In this document: positions 32,401-33,333 of the stretch, in pieces
How the letters are laid out: each line of letters starts with the position of its first letter
How positions within the stretch are numbered: position 1 is the stretch's first letter
From: Bacteroidota bacterium
GTDB lineage: Bacteria > Bacteroidota > Bacteroidia > J057 > JADKCL01
Assembly: GCA_016718825.1 (NCBI GenBank)
Contig: JADKCL010000042.1
Location: forward strand, 1 to 33,333
Reading direction: 5' to 3'
DNA: 33,333 nt
The notes under the pieces: model-generated
Databases searched by the model: none
Seen by the model: the letters and a program-made list of their open reading frames with translations, nothing else
Told to the model about the DNA's origin: nothing
Made by a program: the position numbers and the translations under genes

Positions 32401-33333
32401 TGACAAACAGCAACCGGCGCAACATTGTCCTCCACCGTAATCGTCGTCGAGCATGTCGTCGAATTGCCATTCACATCCGTCACCGTCAAGATTTCGGTAT
32501 TCGCACCAACTTCTGAGCAGACGAATGCAGTTTGGCTCAGGGCCAAAGTTGCAATCGCGCAGTTGTCTGAGCTGCCGTTGTTGACCGCGGCGGCCGTGGT
32601 CGAACCGTTGCCGGTATTGTCGAGCTGCACAGTTACGTTCTGGCAAAGGGCTATCGGCGCGACGTTGTCTTCGATTGTCACGTTGGCGGAACACGTGCTG
32701 CTGTTGCCATTGACGTCGGTGACCGTGAGGATCACCGTGTTGCCATTGACATTCGCGCAGTTGAATGTCGTGATGTTCAGAGCCAAGGAGGCAATTCCGC
32801 AAGCGTCAGATGAACCATTATTCACCTGCGAAGCAGTGATGCTGGCATTGCCCGAAGGATCAAGCTGCACCGTAATGTTCTGACAAACAGCCACCGGCGC
32901 GACATTGTCTTCCACCGTAATCGTAGTAGAGCAAGTCGTCGAATTGCCATTCACATCCGTCACCGTCAAGACTTCGGTATTCGCACCAACTTCCGAGCAG
33001 ACGAATGCCGTTTGGCTCAAGGCCAAAGTCGCAATCGCGCAGTTGTCAGAGCTGCCGTTGTTCACTGCAGCGGCGGTTGTGGAACCGTTTCCAGTGTTAT
33101 CGAGCTGCACGGTTACGTTTTGGCAAAGCGCGATTGGCGCGACATTGTCCTCAATCGTGACGTTGGCGGAGCAAGTGCTAGAGTTGCCATTTACGTCCGT
33201 GACGGTCAAGATCACCGTGTTGCCATTGACATTCGCGCAGTTGAATGTCGTGATGTTCAGGGCCAAGGAGGCGATACCGCAAGCGTCATTCGAGCCATTG
33301 TCCACCTGCGAAGCAGTGATGCTGGCATTGCCC
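26480..33333 (-). CDS. Giant T9SS surface protein with tandem HYR-like repeats, 5' end outside window, one frameshift
   Basis: About 2,284 codons are visible and the frame stays open at the window edge, so the N-terminus, including any signal peptide, is missing. From the N-terminal side there are one partial and 20 complete tandem 80-residue HYR-like repeats (28314-33333), then a canonical HYR domain (CPANISLVADSSICGAIATW ... GVTTVTYTATDSSGNATSCA). Two SprB-like repeats follow (PYQYLWSTGATTDNIFGLGA; YSYLWSNGAFVDSISGLSGG) and several PKD/Ig-like segments (SAYQWSNGSISQ, DYLWSNGDTTQTVAITQPGS). A T9SS type A sorting domain is at about 26480-26733 (LTLYPNPSMGIVNL, SYNMAHLMDVAAFDLND). It should be a cell-surface adhesin-like fibre, by analogy with SprB and other HYR proteins. 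The two coding frames meet at 29508/29509, where one extra A in GCAACCG breaks the frame. A strong terminator follows the stop. Confidence 0.92.
28314..33333. repeat. Tandem array of 240-nt (80-residue) repeats inside the giant surface protein gene
   Basis: Unit starts fall exactly every 240 nt from 33121 down to 29521, then at 29280, 29040, 28794, 28554 and 28314. Twenty complete units cover 4,807 nt, i.e. 20 x 240 plus 6 (the unit at 28794-29039 is two codons longer) plus 1 (the frameshift base near 29508). Each unit carries four conserved cysteines (CQN, DACG or DNC, F-x-C, T-C). Two main subtypes alternate or cluster: LSQTAFVCSEVGANTEVLTV and LNITTFNCANVNGNTVILTV. Units near the window's right edge are almost identical; units near 28300-29500 are diverged. 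Confidence 0.95.

Noticed and set aside
28314..33333. Regular 240-nt repeats as a CRISPR or satellite array
   Set aside because: The whole array is one open coding frame with conserved protein repeats; there are no short spacers between identical repeats.

Overview
The window looks like a chromosomal segment of a member of the Bacteroidota, possibly Saprospiria-like (the lower rank is inference). Three proteins end in type IX secretion (T9SS) C-terminal sorting domains, several genes are preceded by the Bacteroidota -7 promoter element TAnnTTTG, and there are HYR/SprB-type giant adhesin modules, a DUF2339/DUF3999 pair and a REP-associated tyrosine transposase (RayT) with REP-like flanks. No rRNA, tRNA, CRISPR array, prophage or plasmid hallmark was seen.

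Layout. 1-2.1 kb: aspS (minus strand, 3' end outside the window) and a rayT gene flanked by REP-like palindromes. 2.2-4.9 kb: a LytTR response regulator and an AAA+ ATPase (both plus), separated by a spacer unusually rich in GAATTC. 4.9-6.4 kb: a TetR regulator and an SDR oxidoreductase (minus); near-matching operator-like sequences lie upstream of both, suggesting one small self-regulated unit. 6.5-8.2 kb: a secreted PhoX/DUF839-like T9SS protein. 8.2-13.0 kb (minus): a small lipoprotein, a small membrane protein, a DUF3999-like protein and a DUF2339 membrane protein. 13.4-14.8 kb: a T9SS-exported protein with three carbohydrate-binding-like modules. 15.3-17.9 kb: a hypothetical protein and a FadH-type 2,4-dienoyl-CoA reductase. 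18.0-19.2 kb: a YCF48/BNR-like secreted repeat protein. 19.5-21.9 kb: a DUF4442 hotdog protein, a B12-binding radical SAM enzyme and a VOC-family protein. 22.2-23.2 kb (plus): a small lipoprotein and a secreted low-complexity repeat protein. 23.3-26.3 kb (minus): a second, divergent B12-binding-like radical SAM protein and a Met/Gly/Asn-rich lipoprotein. 26.5-33.3 kb: the C-terminal part of a giant T9SS surface protein with 20 complete tandem 80-residue HYR-like repeats plus a partial one, then a canonical HYR domain, SprB repeats and a sorting domain. Its N-terminus lies outside the window.

A striking global feature is at least eight apparent single-nucleotide frameshifts in otherwise well-conserved genes (aspS three, rayT one, DUF2339 one, YCF48-like two, giant HYR protein one). 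Several can be placed at short homopolymers, and in the giant protein the strict 240-nt period proves one extra base. Sequencing or assembly indel error is the simplest explanation, so these genes are annotated over their full reconstructed extents. The best leads for new biology are the cell-surface proteins, the second radical SAM enzyme (spacing CX4CX2C) and the TetR/SDR operator pair; no complete, clearly novel multi-gene system can be demonstrated from sequence alone.
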